Notes under the pieces: generated by a model
Databases searched by the model: none
Told to the model about the DNA's origin: nothing
What the model saw: only the letters and a program-made list of their open reading frames with translations
Assembly (NCBI RefSeq): GCF_016107705.1
Contig: NZ_JAEHGC010000011.1
Span: forward strand, 62,001-126,000
Source: Neobacillus cucumis
Lineage (GTDB): Bacteria > Bacillota > Bacilli > Bacillales_B > DSM-18226
Direction: 5' to 3'
DNA: 64,000 bases
Translations under genes and position numbers: made by a program
Shown: positions 34,549 through 43,761 of the stretch, one piece after another
How the letters are laid out: every line of letters starts with the position of its first letter
Position numbering within the stretch: the stretch's first letter is position 1

Positions 34549-35704
34549 TAAATTTTGGGGATATCGAAGACCGGATGGGAGAGTAGGGGTCCGGAACCAT
34601 GTGTTAATTTTGCCTACGATTACATGTGCAACCCAAGCAGCAAAGCAGATTACGGAATTGGTTCAGGGAACGGTATCCTTTATCCATCAACATGGGTGCG
34701 CCCAAGTTGGAGTAGATTATGAGCAAACGTTCCGTACATATGTTGGTATGGGCGCCAACCCCAATGTATATGGAGTAGTGGTGTTGGGCCTTGGCTGTGA
34801 AACACATCAAGCCAGAAGTGTTGCAGGGGAATTAGCCAAAACAAATAAACCTGTAAAAGTGGTTTCGATTCAAGACCATGGAGGTACTTTATCGGCGATT
34901 GCCGAGGGAGCTAAGATTGCTGCTCAAATGGTTCAGGATGCATCTGCACAAATGAGAGAATTATGTGATATTAGTGAGCTCATTATTGGAACAGAGTGTG
35001 GCGGGTCGGATGCTTGTTCCGGTTTATCCGCTAATCCTGCTGTTGGACATGTCAGCGATATGATTATCGAACACGGCGGAACTGCTATTTTAGCAGAAAC
35101 GACAGAGCTCATTGGAGCGGAACATTTATTAGCAGAGCGGGCTGTTGATGATAAAATTGCCCAAAAAGCCTACCAGATTATTAACGCAATGGAAAACCGC
35201 TCGCTGCAAATGGGCGTGGATATTCGAACCGGTAATCCAAGCCCTGGAAACAAAAAGGGCGGCCTAAGCACGCTGGAGGAAAAATCTTTAGGGGCGGCTA
35301 CAAAAGCAGGGAGCAAACCATTACAAGAAATTATTGACTATGCTGAAACTCCTACCAAAAAAGGATTGGTTTGGATGGATACACCAGGACACGATATTGA
35401 ACAAATGACCGGTATGGTGGCTGGGGGAGCCCAAGTAGTTCTTTTTACGACTGGCAGAGGAACACCTACAGGTTCACCTATTGCTCCAGTTATTAAAATC
35501 TCAACCAATACTGGTATTTTTGAAAGAATGTCAGAAAATATTGATTTAAATGCTGGAACCATTATTGAAGGGAAAGAAACAATTGATTCAGTCGGACAGC
35601 AAATTTTTGATGAAATTGTTAAGGTTTCTTCAGGAAAATTAACAAAGGCGGAAATTTTAAAACAGCACGATTTTGGAATTTGGAGAATCGGACCAACTTT
35701 CTAA
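34532..35704 (+). CDS. UxaA-family sugar-acid dehydratase, large subunit
   Basis: A 390-aa altronate/galactarate dehydratase core. The family begins with FWGYRRPDGRVGVRNHVLIL and contains HQHGCAQVG, LGLGCE, ECGGSDACSGLSANPA and the C-terminal TTGRGTPTGSPIAPVIK block; these enzymes use an iron centre. TTG at 34532 is chosen because AGAGGTGATC lies 4-10 nt upstream; the GTG at 34523 lies within that site. With the SAF subunit it would dehydrate an aldonate or aldarate to a 2-keto-3-deoxy acid. The precise stereo-isomer is unknown. Confidence 0.84.
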   Translation: MELTNNKFWGYRRPDGRVGVRNHVLILPTITCATQAAKQITELVQGTVSFIHQHGCAQVGVDYEQTFRTYVGMGANPNVYGVVVLGLGCETHQARSVAGELAKTNKPVKVVSIQDHGGTLSAIAEGAKIAAQMVQDASAQMRELCDISELIIGTECGGSDACSGLSANPAVGHVSDMIIEHGGTAILAETTELIGAEHLLAERAVDDKIAQKAYQIINAMENRSLQMGVDIRTGNPSPGNKKGGLSTLEEKSLGAATKAGSKPLQEIIDYAETPTKKGLVWMDTPGHDIEQMTGMVAGGAQVVLFTTGRGTPTGSPIAPVIKISTNTGIFERMSENIDLNAGTIIEGKETIDSVGQQIFDEIVKVSSGKLTKAEILKQHDFGIWRIGPTF

Positions 35705-35821
35705 TGGGGTTTTTCCGTCCGGAGGACACTGATTAGCTTATTTGCGGAAATAGGCAGTAGATTTACGAATCCATCTGTCTTATTTTCGATTCAAAAAACG
35801 TTTACAGGAGAGGGGATAAAA

Positions 35822-37294
35822 ATGATGCAAACCATCTTTAAAGCTGAAACATATAAAAATTTTATTAATAACGTGTGGGTAGATTCGTCATCGCAAGAAC
35901 TTATTAAAAGTATTAATCCTGCCAACAAGTATGAAATTGTAGGTTTTGTACAAAATTCTACACAGGATGATTTAAACAATGCGGTAGAATCAGCAGATCG
36001 TGCAAAGAAAATGTGGCGAAAGATAGGTCAAGCGGCTAGAGGCCAGTTTCTTTATAAAGCAGCCGATATTTTGGAGCAAAATCTAGACGATATTGCTGAA
36101 ACGATGACAAGGGAAATGGGGAAGACTCTTCCGGAAGCGAAAGGTGAAACAGCCAGGGGGGTAGCCATTCTCCGCTACTATGCCAGCGAGGGTATGCGTA
36201 AAGATGGTGATGTTATTCCATCTTCTGATAAGGATGCATTGATGTTTACAAAACGAGTTCCTCTTGGTGTTGTTGGTGTTATTACTCCATGGAACTTTCC
36301 TGTAGCGATTCCAATTTGGAAAATGGCTCCCGCTCTAGTATATGGAAACACCATCGTTTTGAAACCGGCCACTGAAGGTGCGGTTACTGCAGCTAAGGTA
36401 GTGGAATGCTTCGTTAAGGCCGGTCTTCCTGAGGGAGTTTTAAACTTTATTACGGGTTCAGGGTCTGTCATCGGCCAAGGGCTAATTGAGCATCCATTAT
36501 TAAATGCCATTACCTTTACAGGTTCTGAAAATGTAGGTAAAAACGTAGCTAGAGCAGCAGCTGAGCGCGGCATCAAATTTCAGCTGGAAATGGGCGGGAA
36601 AAATCCTGTCATTGTTACGAGAGATGCAAATCTTGATTTAGCGGTTGAAGCAGTCATCAGCGGAGGCTTCCGTTCTTCTGGACAAAAGTGCACGGCTTCA
36701 AGCCGAGTTATTGTAGAAGAGACTGTCTATGCTGAATTTAAAGAGAAATTGATAGAAGAAACGAAGAAAATCACTGTAGGTAATGGTTTACAAAAAGATA
36801 TTTGGATGGGGCCATGTGCAAGTGAAAGCCAGTTTCATACTGTATTAGACTATATTGAAAAGGGGAAAGAGGAAGGGGCAACCTTAATTCTAGGTGGTGA
36901 AGAATTACAAGGAGAAGAATTTAAGAACGGTTTTTACATAACTCCAGCTATTTTTGAAAATGTAAACCCTAAAATGGCCATTGCCCAAGAAGAAATCTTT
37001 GGACCTGTGATTGCCCTTATTAAAGCTGCTTCGATGGAAGAAGCGATTGAAATTGCCAATGATTCAAAATATGGACTTAGTGCCTCTATCTTTACTTCAA
37101 ACCTTAATTCTTTGTTGAACTTTATCGATGACATGGAAGCAGGTCTTGTTAGAGTTAATGCCGAAAGTGCCGGTGTAGAACTCCAGGCTCCATTTGGTGG
37201 AATGAAAGCATCCAGTACAGGTTCCCGAGAACAAGGAGAAGCAGCGAAAGAATTCTTTACGGCTATTAAAACTGTGTTCGTAAAAGGCTCTTGA
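35822..37294 (+). CDS. NAD(P)-dependent aldehyde dehydrogenase (2-oxoglutarate-semialdehyde dehydrogenase-like)
   Basis: A full-length (490 aa) ALDH-superfamily enzyme. The Rossmann region reads [18 protein letters not shown], the catalytic Glu is in LEMGGKNP, the catalytic Cys in GQKCTASSR, and EEIFGPVIA follows. Similar enzymes finish the non-phosphorylative sugar-acid pathways by oxidising 2,5-dioxopentanoate to 2-oxoglutarate. Start ATG at 35822 (or the next codon, also ATG) follows AGGAGAGGGG. It is the last gene of the IclR-headed operon. Confidence 0.83.
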   Translation: MMQTIFKAETYKNFINNVWVDSSSQELIKSINPANKYEIVGFVQNSTQDDLNNAVESADRAKKMWRKIGQAARGQFLYKAADILEQNLDDIAETMTREMGKTLPEAKGETARGVAILRYYASEGMRKDGDVIPSSDKDALMFTKRVPLGVVGVITPWNFPVAIPIWKMAPALVYGNTIVLKPATEGAVTAAKVVECFVKAGLPEGVLNFITGSGSVIGQGLIEHPLLNAITFTGSENVGKNVARAAAERGIKFQLEMGGKNPVIVTRDANLDLAVEAVISGGFRSSGQKCTASSRVIVEETVYAEFKEKLIEETKKITVGNGLQKDIWMGPCASESQFHTVLDYIEKGKEEGATLILGGEELQGEEFKNGFYITPAIFENVNPKMAIAQEEIFGPVIALIKAASMEEAIEIANDSKYGLSASIFTSNLNSLLNFIDDMEAGLVRVNAESAGVELQAPFGGMKASSTGSREQGEAAKEFFTAIKTVFVKGS

Positions 37295-37301
37295 TTATTG
37301 G

Positions 37302-37341
37302 GGTGATCAGGTCACGGGTTCGATCCCTGTACAGGTGATCA
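37302..37341 (+). other. tRNA 3'-end-like fragment (T-arm plus acceptor strand)
   Basis: ACGGG-TTCGATC-CCTGT forms a 5-bp T-stem with a canonical T-loop, followed by ACAGGTGA resembling an acceptor 3' strand. The rest of a tRNA is absent. An 8-bp direct repeat GGTGATCA brackets it (37302-37309 and 37334-37341). It lies 7 nt after the ALDH stop codon. It may be an old integration-site scar; a chance match is possible. Confidence 0.4.
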
Positions 37342-37425
37342 TTTAAACGAGGCTCAATTCCTTTATATCCAAAGGGTTGAGCTTGTGAAAATCAAAAGTA
37401 AATGAGGTTTTTGAAAAAAAATTAA

Positions 37426-37463
37426 CAGCACCCTCTGATTTGATGAGAGGTGCTGCTTTTTTT
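37426..37463. terminator. Bidirectional terminator between converging genes
   Basis: CAGCACCCTC (37426-37435) pairs with GAGAGGTGCTG (37445-37455), followed by CTTTTTTT. It ends the sugar-acid operon and, on the other strand, the small hypothetical gene. Confidence 0.88.
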
Positions 37464-37929
37464 AATATTCTCCTTTAATGACAAAATACGATCCCCGAAT
37501 GGTTCCAGCTAGTTTAGACTTCTGCCTAGCAAACTTAAACCTCTCTTCTAACTCCTTCGGTACCTCCATCCCCTCAGAAAGCTTAAAACCAACGGCCCGC
37601 TTCGGCTTAGGGCCATCAAGCGTATATAGGACGTTAACCGAAAGACCATCCTCATAAAAGACGTAAGTCCAATTGATATTTTCCACTTGAAAACGCGATG
37701 TTTCTAAAGGTTTGGCCGCAAACTCAATTTCACGTTCTTCTTTCAAAATTCGGTTCACATAATCAAGGGTCTCCCCGCTTTCGCTAGCAGGTACAACCGT
37801 AAATTCATGCTTGTATTTGTTCATAAAGTAACGGGCTTCATTCGCACGTAAACCAGCAAGCGCGTCTGCTACAGGTGAAGACTCTAAACCAATCGTAGAC
37901 ACATTTTTAAAATCAACGACATAGGACAT
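37462..37929 (-). CDS. Conserved-looking hypothetical protein
   Basis: A 155-aa soluble protein that I do not recognise. It is mixed alpha/beta with a clear ribosome binding site: on the minus strand GAGGAGG ends 7 nt before ATG at 37929 (a closer ATG at 37935 is too near the site). No signal peptide, membrane segment or known motif is visible. It stands alone, with its own terminator on one side and a 450-bp gap on the other. Confidence 0.7.
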   Translation of the reverse strand: MSYVVDFKNVSTIGLESSPVADALAGLRANEARYFMNKYKHEFTVVPASESGETLDYVNRILKEEREIEFAAKPLETSRFQVENINWTYVFYEDGLSVNVLYTLDGPKPKRAVGFKLSEGMEVPKELEERFKFARQKSKLAGTIRGSYFVIKGEY

Positions 37930-38131
37930 TTCCATTCCTCCTCTTATCTCTATAGGACAAATCCTTCCCTTTCCATTATGGTCAGTTTTTTGAAAATTTA
38001 ATAGATGTGTCCATAGATTTATTCTATCTTCAAATATAGTACTTCACCGGAAGCTAACCAGCCAGTACAAAAAAGAAGTTACTCCTTAGAAAAAATATCT
38101 CACAGCGCTTTCCATTTTCGGCTCTCTCCGT

Positions 38132-38182
38132 CCATTCTATTAAAAAAGACCGACTTCACAGAGAATCCGGTCTCTGTTGCTT
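38132..38182. repeat. Two-copy hairpin element, copy 1
   Basis: The segment ATTCTATTAAAAAAGACCG, then ACTTCAC and CCGGTCTCTGTTGCTT, closely matches 43762-43816. AGACCG and CGGTCT pair. It lies in the 456-bp gap between 37929 and 38386, where no gene is seen. Confidence 0.55.
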
Positions 38183-38385
38183 AAACAAGCTCATAATCAT
38201 TTTGCTAAACAAATAGTGTTAGAACTTATGAGTAAAACATCATTTGTTCAAGGAAATTCGACTTATCCCTTTTCGATCCAGCCTAGGTTAAAAGGACTCT
38301 TTCTTTGTAAAAAGAACGAACAACCGACAAAAATTTAATCACATTGTCGAATGCTGTCGGTGGAAGTTTGAAAGGAGGTGAAATC

Positions 38386-39498
38386 ATGCAAATCCGGAAT
38401 TTTATTCTAATAGGGGTAATTTTAGGGGCGGCGGCTTTCTTGCCCAATCATGCATTTGCGGTGGAAAATGGAGCTGCCGTTCCATCGAAATCTCAAAACA
38501 CGAAAGTACATACTCTTGTTTCAGAGAACAGCGAAAATCCAATGGCTTCGGAAAAAGAATCCCCTGTAACACCTGAAAATATAAATAAAAGTCAAGGTGG
38601 GGCAGTTCAAAAACCAGTGACGAATCCTAATGCCCAGCAGCAAACCACACCAAATAAACCTGTTCCAACGTCACCGAACAAGACCGATAGGAGTATTAAA
38701 AAGTTAGTACCTTCTTTAGAAAAGAATAGGAAGGCTAGTGAATCTCCGGAATCGGCTCCTGCAAAGGTGAAAGAAACAGGACAAACAGCAAAGCCGGCTG
38801 CTGCAAAGGTGAAAGAAACCGGACAAACAGCAAAACCGGCTGCTGCAAAGGTGAAAGAAACCGGACAAACAGCAAAAACGGCTGCTGCAAAGGTGAAAGA
38901 AACAGGACAAACAGTAAAACCGGCTGCTGTAATGGTGAAAGAAACACGACAAATAGCAGAACCGACTGTAAAGGTGAAGGATACAGGACAAACAGGACGA
39001 GTAAAGCCCAATGCTGTCACGAACAAGCTTCCGGAGGTCCCTAAGTCACCCTCCTCAAATCAAACAAAATCTGAGGCTGAAACGAACAGCCGGCCTCCCA
39101 ATTTAAAGGCTAAGCCGGAAGCTTTTACAGCAGATCCTGAAACCTCCGTATCAATCAAGACCAGTCGTTCTCTGACCTTGGCGGAGAAACCGTTAGTAGA
39201 GGAAGACAATAAGACTCCATCTAAAAATAGGGAGAATCCAGGGGATATTGAGATCATGAATAACCCTCCACAACGAACGCAATCTTTTGGAGGGCAATCA
39301 AATGAGCTGTTCAGCCCTGGGGCAGGCTCGATCGGCTTTAGTGCCAATCGATTTGACTGGGATGAATATTTTGGTTTGAATCTTAGTCACATCTATACTT
39401 CTCGTCAGGCTAAGTACTGTCATCAATGGATCAATGCTCCACCATCACCGCCGCCAAAAGCAGCTCCTTTTTTCTTAACGTTATTTAACTACATGTAA
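38386..39498 (+). CDS. Secreted protein with tandem 14-residue KVKETGQTAKPAAA repeats
   Basis: I do not recognise a family. The protein (370 aa) has a signal peptide ending at HAFA-VENG (about residue 25), a Ser/Pro/Lys-rich stretch, then about five tandem 14-residue units of consensus KVKETGQTAKPAAA (about residues 125-205, encoded by 42-bp DNA repeats at 38760-38990). It ends in a folded-looking tail rich in aromatic residues (FDWDEYFGLNLSH, then CHQWINAPPSPPPK). No cell-wall anchor motif is present. ATG at 38386 follows a perfect AAAGGAGGTG. It is followed within 30 nt by the GH25-like gene, and both are exported, basic and alanine/lysine-rich. Confidence 0.72.
   Translation: MQIRNFILIGVILGAAAFLPNHAFAVENGAAVPSKSQNTKVHTLVSENSENPMASEKESPVTPENINKSQGGAVQKPVTNPNAQQQTTPNKPVPTSPNKTDRSIKKLVPSLEKNRKASESPESAPAKVKETGQTAKPAAAKVKETGQTAKPAAAKVKETGQTAKTAAAKVKETGQTVKPAAVMVKETRQIAEPTVKVKDTGQTGRVKPNAVTNKLPEVPKSPSSNQTKSEAETNSRPPNLKAKPEAFTADPETSVSIKTSRSLTLAEKPLVEEDNKTPSKNRENPGDIEIMNNPPQRTQSFGGQSNELFSPGAGSIGFSANRFDWDEYFGLNLSHIYTSRQAKYCHQWINAPPSPPPKAAPFFLTLFNYM
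38760..38990 (+). repeat. 42-bp tandem coding repeats
   Basis: Near-identical 42-bp units beginning GCAAAGGTGAAAGAAAC encode the 14-residue repeat. The first three or four are almost identical at the DNA level, which suggests recent expansion; the last ones are diverged and partly shortened. Confidence 0.85.
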
Positions 39499-39525
39499 CG
39501 ATCATTAAAAAGGAGCAAAATTAGA

Positions 39526-40530
39526 ATGAAAAAATACCGTAACACAGTGAGAATTATAAAATCTTTGGTATTCACTACAGTATTGTCTTTTGGACTTATA
39601 TCAGAAGCCCATTTGAGTGAAGCAGCTGGGCTTGATAAAACAAAAATGGAGCCTGTAAAAGCTGTTCAAGCAAACAGTTTCCAATCTATGCATGCCAGCA
39701 AAAAGGCAACTCCTGCAAAGCCTAAAACAAAAGCAAAAGTGAAGGTTCAACATAAGAAAGAAAGCAAAATTGTAAAATCACAGGCAAGTGTACATGCCAG
39801 CGAAACAGCAAGAATGCATGCTGCCCCAAACTCAGCAATCTTTGCCAAAAAAACATCGGCAGAATCGAATGGAACTGAGGCTACACTGGAATATCTATTC
39901 GGGTCCGATTCCGCTTCATCAGCAAACCCTGAAGGGGAAGATTTTTACCTTGGGAAGTTAGGTTATGGCAGCACTGTGCAATTTGATACAAGCACGGGCA
40001 ATGGAATTTATTTTAGTAGTGCAAGAGCAAAGAATGCTGGCTATGTTTATGGTTATTGGTTTTTATCCGGTATACAAAAGGCGCCAACAGGAACTTCTGC
40101 AAGCGATTGGGGGAAGCAGCAGGCAAAATTAGCACTAAAAACCTACGAATCTATGAAGAGTGTATATGGTTCGAAAGTTAGACCTGTTATCTTTATTGAT
40201 GTCGAATCAGCCTCTACTGGTATGAAGGACAATGACTATGCAAATAATCGTTCGATTTATAATGCATTTGTAAGTTTTCTCAATCAATATGGACAAGGTG
40301 TAAAACCTGGTACCTATTCGTCTACAGGGAACTGGAAACTTACGATGGGGGACTTTTCACCAAGTACACCGGGGGCGTATTGGCTAGCTCATTACCCTGG
40401 TGACATTCCTTCAGATCTGACAACAAGCAATTCTTATTGGGGCAATTTCCCTGGAACAAACGAAAAAGCAGAAATTTGGCAGTACTATGGTGGTAGCAAT
40501 GATTATGATGTAGCTTGGAAACTTCCGTAA
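39526..40530 (+). CDS. Secreted GH25-like (DUF1906-type) glycoside-hydrolase-fold protein
   Basis: A 334-aa exported protein. The signal peptide (residues about 1-33, ending SEAAG) leads into a Lys/Ala-rich linker. The C-terminal 210 residues resemble a GH25 or DUF1906 TIM barrel: FYLGKLGYG, YWFLSGIQKAP, then VIFIDVES (the acidic D-x-E expected in GH25), YSSTGNW, YWLAHYPGDIP and EIWQYYGG. These features suggest a cell-wall or spore-cortex muramidase-like activity, although this subgroup is little studied. It is probably co-expressed with the preceding repeat protein. Confidence 0.68.
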   Translation: MKKYRNTVRIIKSLVFTTVLSFGLISEAHLSEAAGLDKTKMEPVKAVQANSFQSMHASKKATPAKPKTKAKVKVQHKKESKIVKSQASVHASETARMHAAPNSAIFAKKTSAESNGTEATLEYLFGSDSASSANPEGEDFYLGKLGYGSTVQFDTSTGNGIYFSSARAKNAGYVYGYWFLSGIQKAPTGTSASDWGKQQAKLALKTYESMKSVYGSKVRPVIFIDVESASTGMKDNDYANNRSIYNAFVSFLNQYGQGVKPGTYSSTGNWKLTMGDFSPSTPGAYWLAHYPGDIPSDLTTSNSYWGNFPGTNEKAEIWQYYGGSNDYDVAWKLP

Positions 40531-40626
40531 CGGGTAAGTTTAGAGTTTAATAGATTTTTTATCGGTTCACTATTTTTCTGCAGTGTCTGCGTGTTTCAGC
40601 CAAATAGAAAAGGGCAGCACTAAAGA

Positions 40627-40670
40627 CCTTGGGGACGGTTTTGGTACAACCAAGAGAACCGTCCCTGTGG
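40627..40670. repeat. REP-like palindrome, short form (copy C)
   Basis: CCTTGGGGACGGTT facing CCAAGAGAACCGTCCC. It lies in the gap between the GH25-like gene and the converging tatC. Confidence 0.75.
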
Positions 40671-40691
40671 TACTAAAAGCAATAATAACTG

Positions 40692-41420
40692 TTATATTTG
40701 TGCTAATGCCACATTGTCATTCATAAGCTTTTTCCTATACACCACCCTCGACAAAGTAATGCTCAACTCATATAGAACAAGCAAAGGAATGGTCACTAAA
40801 AAATCAGATAGAAAATCCGGCGGAGTAATCACTACTGCTATTACAATCAAGGCCAAATAGGAAACTTTCCGAGCTTTCGCAAGCCTCTTCGGATTCAGAA
40901 TTCCTAGTTTTGTTAAAAACATCACCACAAGCGGCATTTCAAATAAAAATCCGAAAGGCAAAATAAGATTGATCATGAACCTGAAGTATTTTTCAGCAGT
41001 AAACATCGTCACGAATTGACCGCCCGATAAAGAAGTTAAGAACTTCAGGACCATCGGAAATAAAACGAAGTATCCAAACGAGATTCCTAAGAGAAATAAT
41101 AGAAAGAGACCTGGGATGAATCGTAACGTGACCCGTTTTTCTTCCTGTTTTAAAGCGGGAGAAACAAAGCGCCATGTTTGATAGGCCGCCACAGGAATCG
41201 TCAAAGCGATTGAAATGACTGCCGCAATCACCATATAAATCCACAGGATATCACTCGGTCCCAGTATGGCCAGTTTTCGATCCATATCCTGAACGAGCCA
41301 CAGATAGATTTCTTTTACAAAACAAAAGCTCACGATCAAAAAGAAAACAAACGCCACTAACGTTTTAATGATTCTGCTCCGCAATTCTTCAAGATGTCCC
41401 AAAAGATGTTGTTTTTCCAT
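40692..41420 (-). CDS. tatC: Twin-arginine translocase subunit TatC
   Basis: The core Tat export receptor, 242 aa with six helices. The N-terminal HLEELRSRIIKTL is the family signature, and RFVSPALKQEEKR and LPFGFLFEMPLVV are also conserved. The ATG follows GGGAGGT on the minus strand. It is the last gene of a phoD-tatA-tatC cluster, the arrangement of the B. subtilis TatAd-TatCd system dedicated to PhoD. Confidence 0.95.
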   Translation of the reverse strand: MEKQHLLGHLEELRSRIIKTLVAFVFFLIVSFCFVKEIYLWLVQDMDRKLAILGPSDILWIYMVIAAVISIALTIPVAAYQTWRFVSPALKQEEKRVTLRFIPGLFLLFLLGISFGYFVLFPMVLKFLTSLSGGQFVTMFTAEKYFRFMINLILPFGFLFEMPLVVMFLTKLGILNPKRLAKARKVSYLALIVIAVVITPPDFLSDFLVTIPLLVLYELSITLSRVVYRKKLMNDNVALAQI

Positions 41421-41488
41421 GTCTGTACCTCCCTTTTTAAATCCTCAAAAAAGAAGTAGACGAGTTGCCCCGTCCACTTTTAAATCTG

Positions 41489-41695
41489 TTATCCCTTTTT
41501 CTCTACAGCTGTCAGGACTGGCTTTTTTTCATCCTCTTTTTCTTCGTCTGAAATAAGTCCCTTGGAGGCACTTTTAAACTCTGTTAAGGTTCGGCCAAAC
41601 GCCCGGCCGATATCGGGCAATTTGGAGGGGCCAAATATAATTAATGCAATTACGAGAACGATAATTAAACCGGGGATTCCAATATTGGATAACAT
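41489..41695 (-). CDS. tatA: Twin-arginine translocase subunit TatA
   Basis: A 68-aa pore-forming Tat subunit: membrane helix [18 protein letters not shown], hinge [14 protein letters not shown] and an acidic amphipathic tail. ATG at 41695 gives the usual MLSNIG start; an in-frame TTG 6 nt upstream is also possible. It lies between phoD and tatC. Confidence 0.93.
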   Translation of the reverse strand: MLSNIGIPGLIIVLVIALIIFGPSKLPDIGRAFGRTLTEFKSASKGLISDEEKEDEKKPVLTAVEKKG

Positions 41696-41721
41696 GCTCA
41701 ATCACTGCCTTTCGATTTAAG

Positions 41722-43467
41722 TTAATGTAGGACTTTTCCGCGCTGTTTCTCTACTTGTTTTTCATGTGCACGTGTATGAGCACGATCACGATCTTCCTCT
41801 ACTTCATTAGATTTCTGCTTGCCATGCGGAACAGTGGCTTTTGATATTTCCTTTAGTCCGTTTTGGTCCTTTTCAAAGACGAAGGAAGCTCTTGTCGTAA
41901 TGTCTGCCCCCTGTGAAGATACGTATGGAACCACGCGGTAATCTGCTTGCCATTTCTCCGGTGTCACCTTACAGCGAACATATCCGCGAAAATCATTGAA
42001 AAATTTAATATGCGGGTTGAGGCCCAAGATTTTATCCGTATCGGCTCGTTTATCCGATCCATCACCGCCGGAGGTAATCGAAGTTCCAACAAACTCCGCT
42101 CCAATGATCTTCGCGTTCGGATCATCAAAATTGGTCAATAGATTGGAAGCCCAGTTTGCATGAACATCTCCACTTAAAATGATTAAGTTGTCGATGTTTC
42201 TGGTTTTTGCAAAATCTAGTAGGTGCTGGCGTGCAGCCGGATAACCATCCCAGGCATCCATACTGAATTTTGGTGAAGCAGCGGTGCCGTAATTCCGCTG
42301 TGCAAAGAAAATTTGCTGTGCCAACACATTCCATATGGTTTTGGATTGTTCCAGGTTGTCGAGAAGCCAATTTTCTTGTTCCGTGCCCATTAGCGTTCGG
42401 TTTGGATCAAGAGACTCAGCCGTCTGCGGGCTGCTTTTATCTCCATTTGCCTGGTCATCCCGGTATTGGCGGGTATCAAGAACAAAGAAATTGGCTAGGT
42501 TGCCATATTGGAAGCTGCGGAATAATTGCATGTTACCGCCAAGCATGGTCGATTTGCGGAGCGGCATGTTTTCATAATAGGCTTGATACGCAGCTGCACG
42601 TCGTTTGATAAACTCCTCAACAGATTGTCCCTTTTCGGGAATGACATTTGCATAGTTATTTTCCACTTCATGATCATCCCAGGTGACAATCCAAGGGAAG
42701 GCAGCATGGGCAGCTTTTAAGTTTGCATCACTGCGATACTGGGCGTAACGATTTCGATAGTCTTGAAGAGTGATAATTTCTTGACCAATATGAGTCCGGA
42801 CGTTTCCGTTCGCTGCAACATATTCGTTTGCTCCGTATTCATAGATGTAATCCCCAAGGTGAAATACCACATCGAGATCTTCTTTAGCCAGATGCTGATA
42901 AGCGGTATAGTAGCCATGTTCATATTGCTGACAGGAGACAAAGGCAAATTTTAGATTGGAGACATTAGAACCTGCCTTAGGAAGTGTTTTTGTTCTTCCT
43001 ACTGGACTAATTTCGTTTCCGCTTTTGAAACGGTAATAGTAAAGATGATTGGCTTTTAACCCGCTTACTTCAACATGGACGGTATGTCCGAGTTGTGGGG
43101 AGGCAATCTCCGTTCCTTTTTGGACGATGTGGCGGAAATGCTCGTCTTGTGCCATTTCCCATTTTACTTCGAAATCGGTGTCGGGCATTCCGCCGCCGTT
43201 TAACGGGTCTGGTGCAAGTCTTGTCCATAATACGACACCATCAGATAGCGGGTCACCGGATGCAACACCAAGGGTAAAAGGATAATCACTAAACATTGGA
43301 GCAGCTTCAACGTTCAATCCTCCAACTGACTGGGCGAGAGCGAGACCTAATGATAGTCCTGCAATTTTGGTGGCGCCTTGTAAAAAGCTGCGCCGGTCCA
43401 AATTTCTGCTCAGGCTTTCCTCACTCCAGTTTTTGATCCATTCATCCAGTGCTCTTTCGTTATTCAT
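41722..43467 (-). CDS. phoD: PhoD-like alkaline phosphatase/phosphodiesterase, Tat substrate
   Basis: A secreted phosphatase for phosphate scavenging from cell-wall and other phosphodiesters. The Tat signal peptide has DRRSFLQGA with a hydrophobic stretch and a cleavage region near NVEAAP. The N-terminal PhoD domain (FTLGVASGDPLSDGVVLWTRLAP) and the metallophosphatase core (FVSCQQYEHGYYTAYQHLA, FHLGDYIYEYGA, TWDDHEVENNY, LSGDVHANW) are intact. About 581 aa. ATG at 43467 is preferred after AGAGGGG. A C-terminal Lys/Glu/His-rich tail is unusual. PHO-box-like sites and a -10 element lie upstream, indicating PhoP control. Confidence 0.93.
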   Translation of the reverse strand: MNNERALDEWIKNWSEESLSRNLDRRSFLQGATKIAGLSLGLALAQSVGGLNVEAAPMFSDYPFTLGVASGDPLSDGVVLWTRLAPDPLNGGGMPDTDFEVKWEMAQDEHFRHIVQKGTEIASPQLGHTVHVEVSGLKANHLYYYRFKSGNEISPVGRTKTLPKAGSNVSNLKFAFVSCQQYEHGYYTAYQHLAKEDLDVVFHLGDYIYEYGANEYVAANGNVRTHIGQEIITLQDYRNRYAQYRSDANLKAAHAAFPWIVTWDDHEVENNYANVIPEKGQSVEEFIKRRAAAYQAYYENMPLRKSTMLGGNMQLFRSFQYGNLANFFVLDTRQYRDDQANGDKSSPQTAESLDPNRTLMGTEQENWLLDNLEQSKTIWNVLAQQIFFAQRNYGTAASPKFSMDAWDGYPAARQHLLDFAKTRNIDNLIILSGDVHANWASNLLTNFDDPNAKIIGAEFVGTSITSGGDGSDKRADTDKILGLNPHIKFFNDFRGYVRCKVTPEKWQADYRVVPYVSSQGADITTRASFVFEKDQNGLKEISKATVPHGKQKSNEVEEDRDRAHTRAHEKQVEKQRGKVLH

Positions 43468-43509
43468 GAAATTACCCCTCTTTTCCATATATCGGTTTCA
43501 ACAAGTCCT

Positions 43510-43566
43510 ATTATAGTTTGCTAGTTTTAACTAAATGTTAAGAATTGTAAATTCGATTTGTTAGAT
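43510..43566 (-). promoter_or_regulatory. PhoP-type (PHO box) promoter of phoD-tatA-tatC
   Basis: On the minus strand TTTACA, TTAACA and TTAAAA repeats are spaced 10-11 bp apart (plus-strand 46-51, 36-41 and 25-30 of 43500), with a further CTAACA upstream and TATAAT at 43515-43510. The 6-bp TTAACA-like repeats with 4-5 bp spacers match the Bacillus PHO box. Confidence 0.6.
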
Positions 43567-43761
43567 TAAGGAAAAAAGGCCTATTTATTTTTCTATAAAA
43601 AATTTAACGATTAACGAAATCGTGTGGTTACCAATGGAAAGGCGAGAGTTTACTAGTTCCTATGGCATAAATTTCTTCATCATTTATTTATAAAAGCTTA
43701 ATAAATGGGGATCAATGAGAACCGTCCCTGTAGAATTCCCATTTATAGGTCCCTCCCTTCA

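Noticed and set aside
38607..39026. Minus-strand Cys/Phe-rich repetitive open frame
   Set aside because: It is the antisense of the 42-bp coding repeats. The plus-strand gene has a perfect ribosome binding site and a signal peptide.
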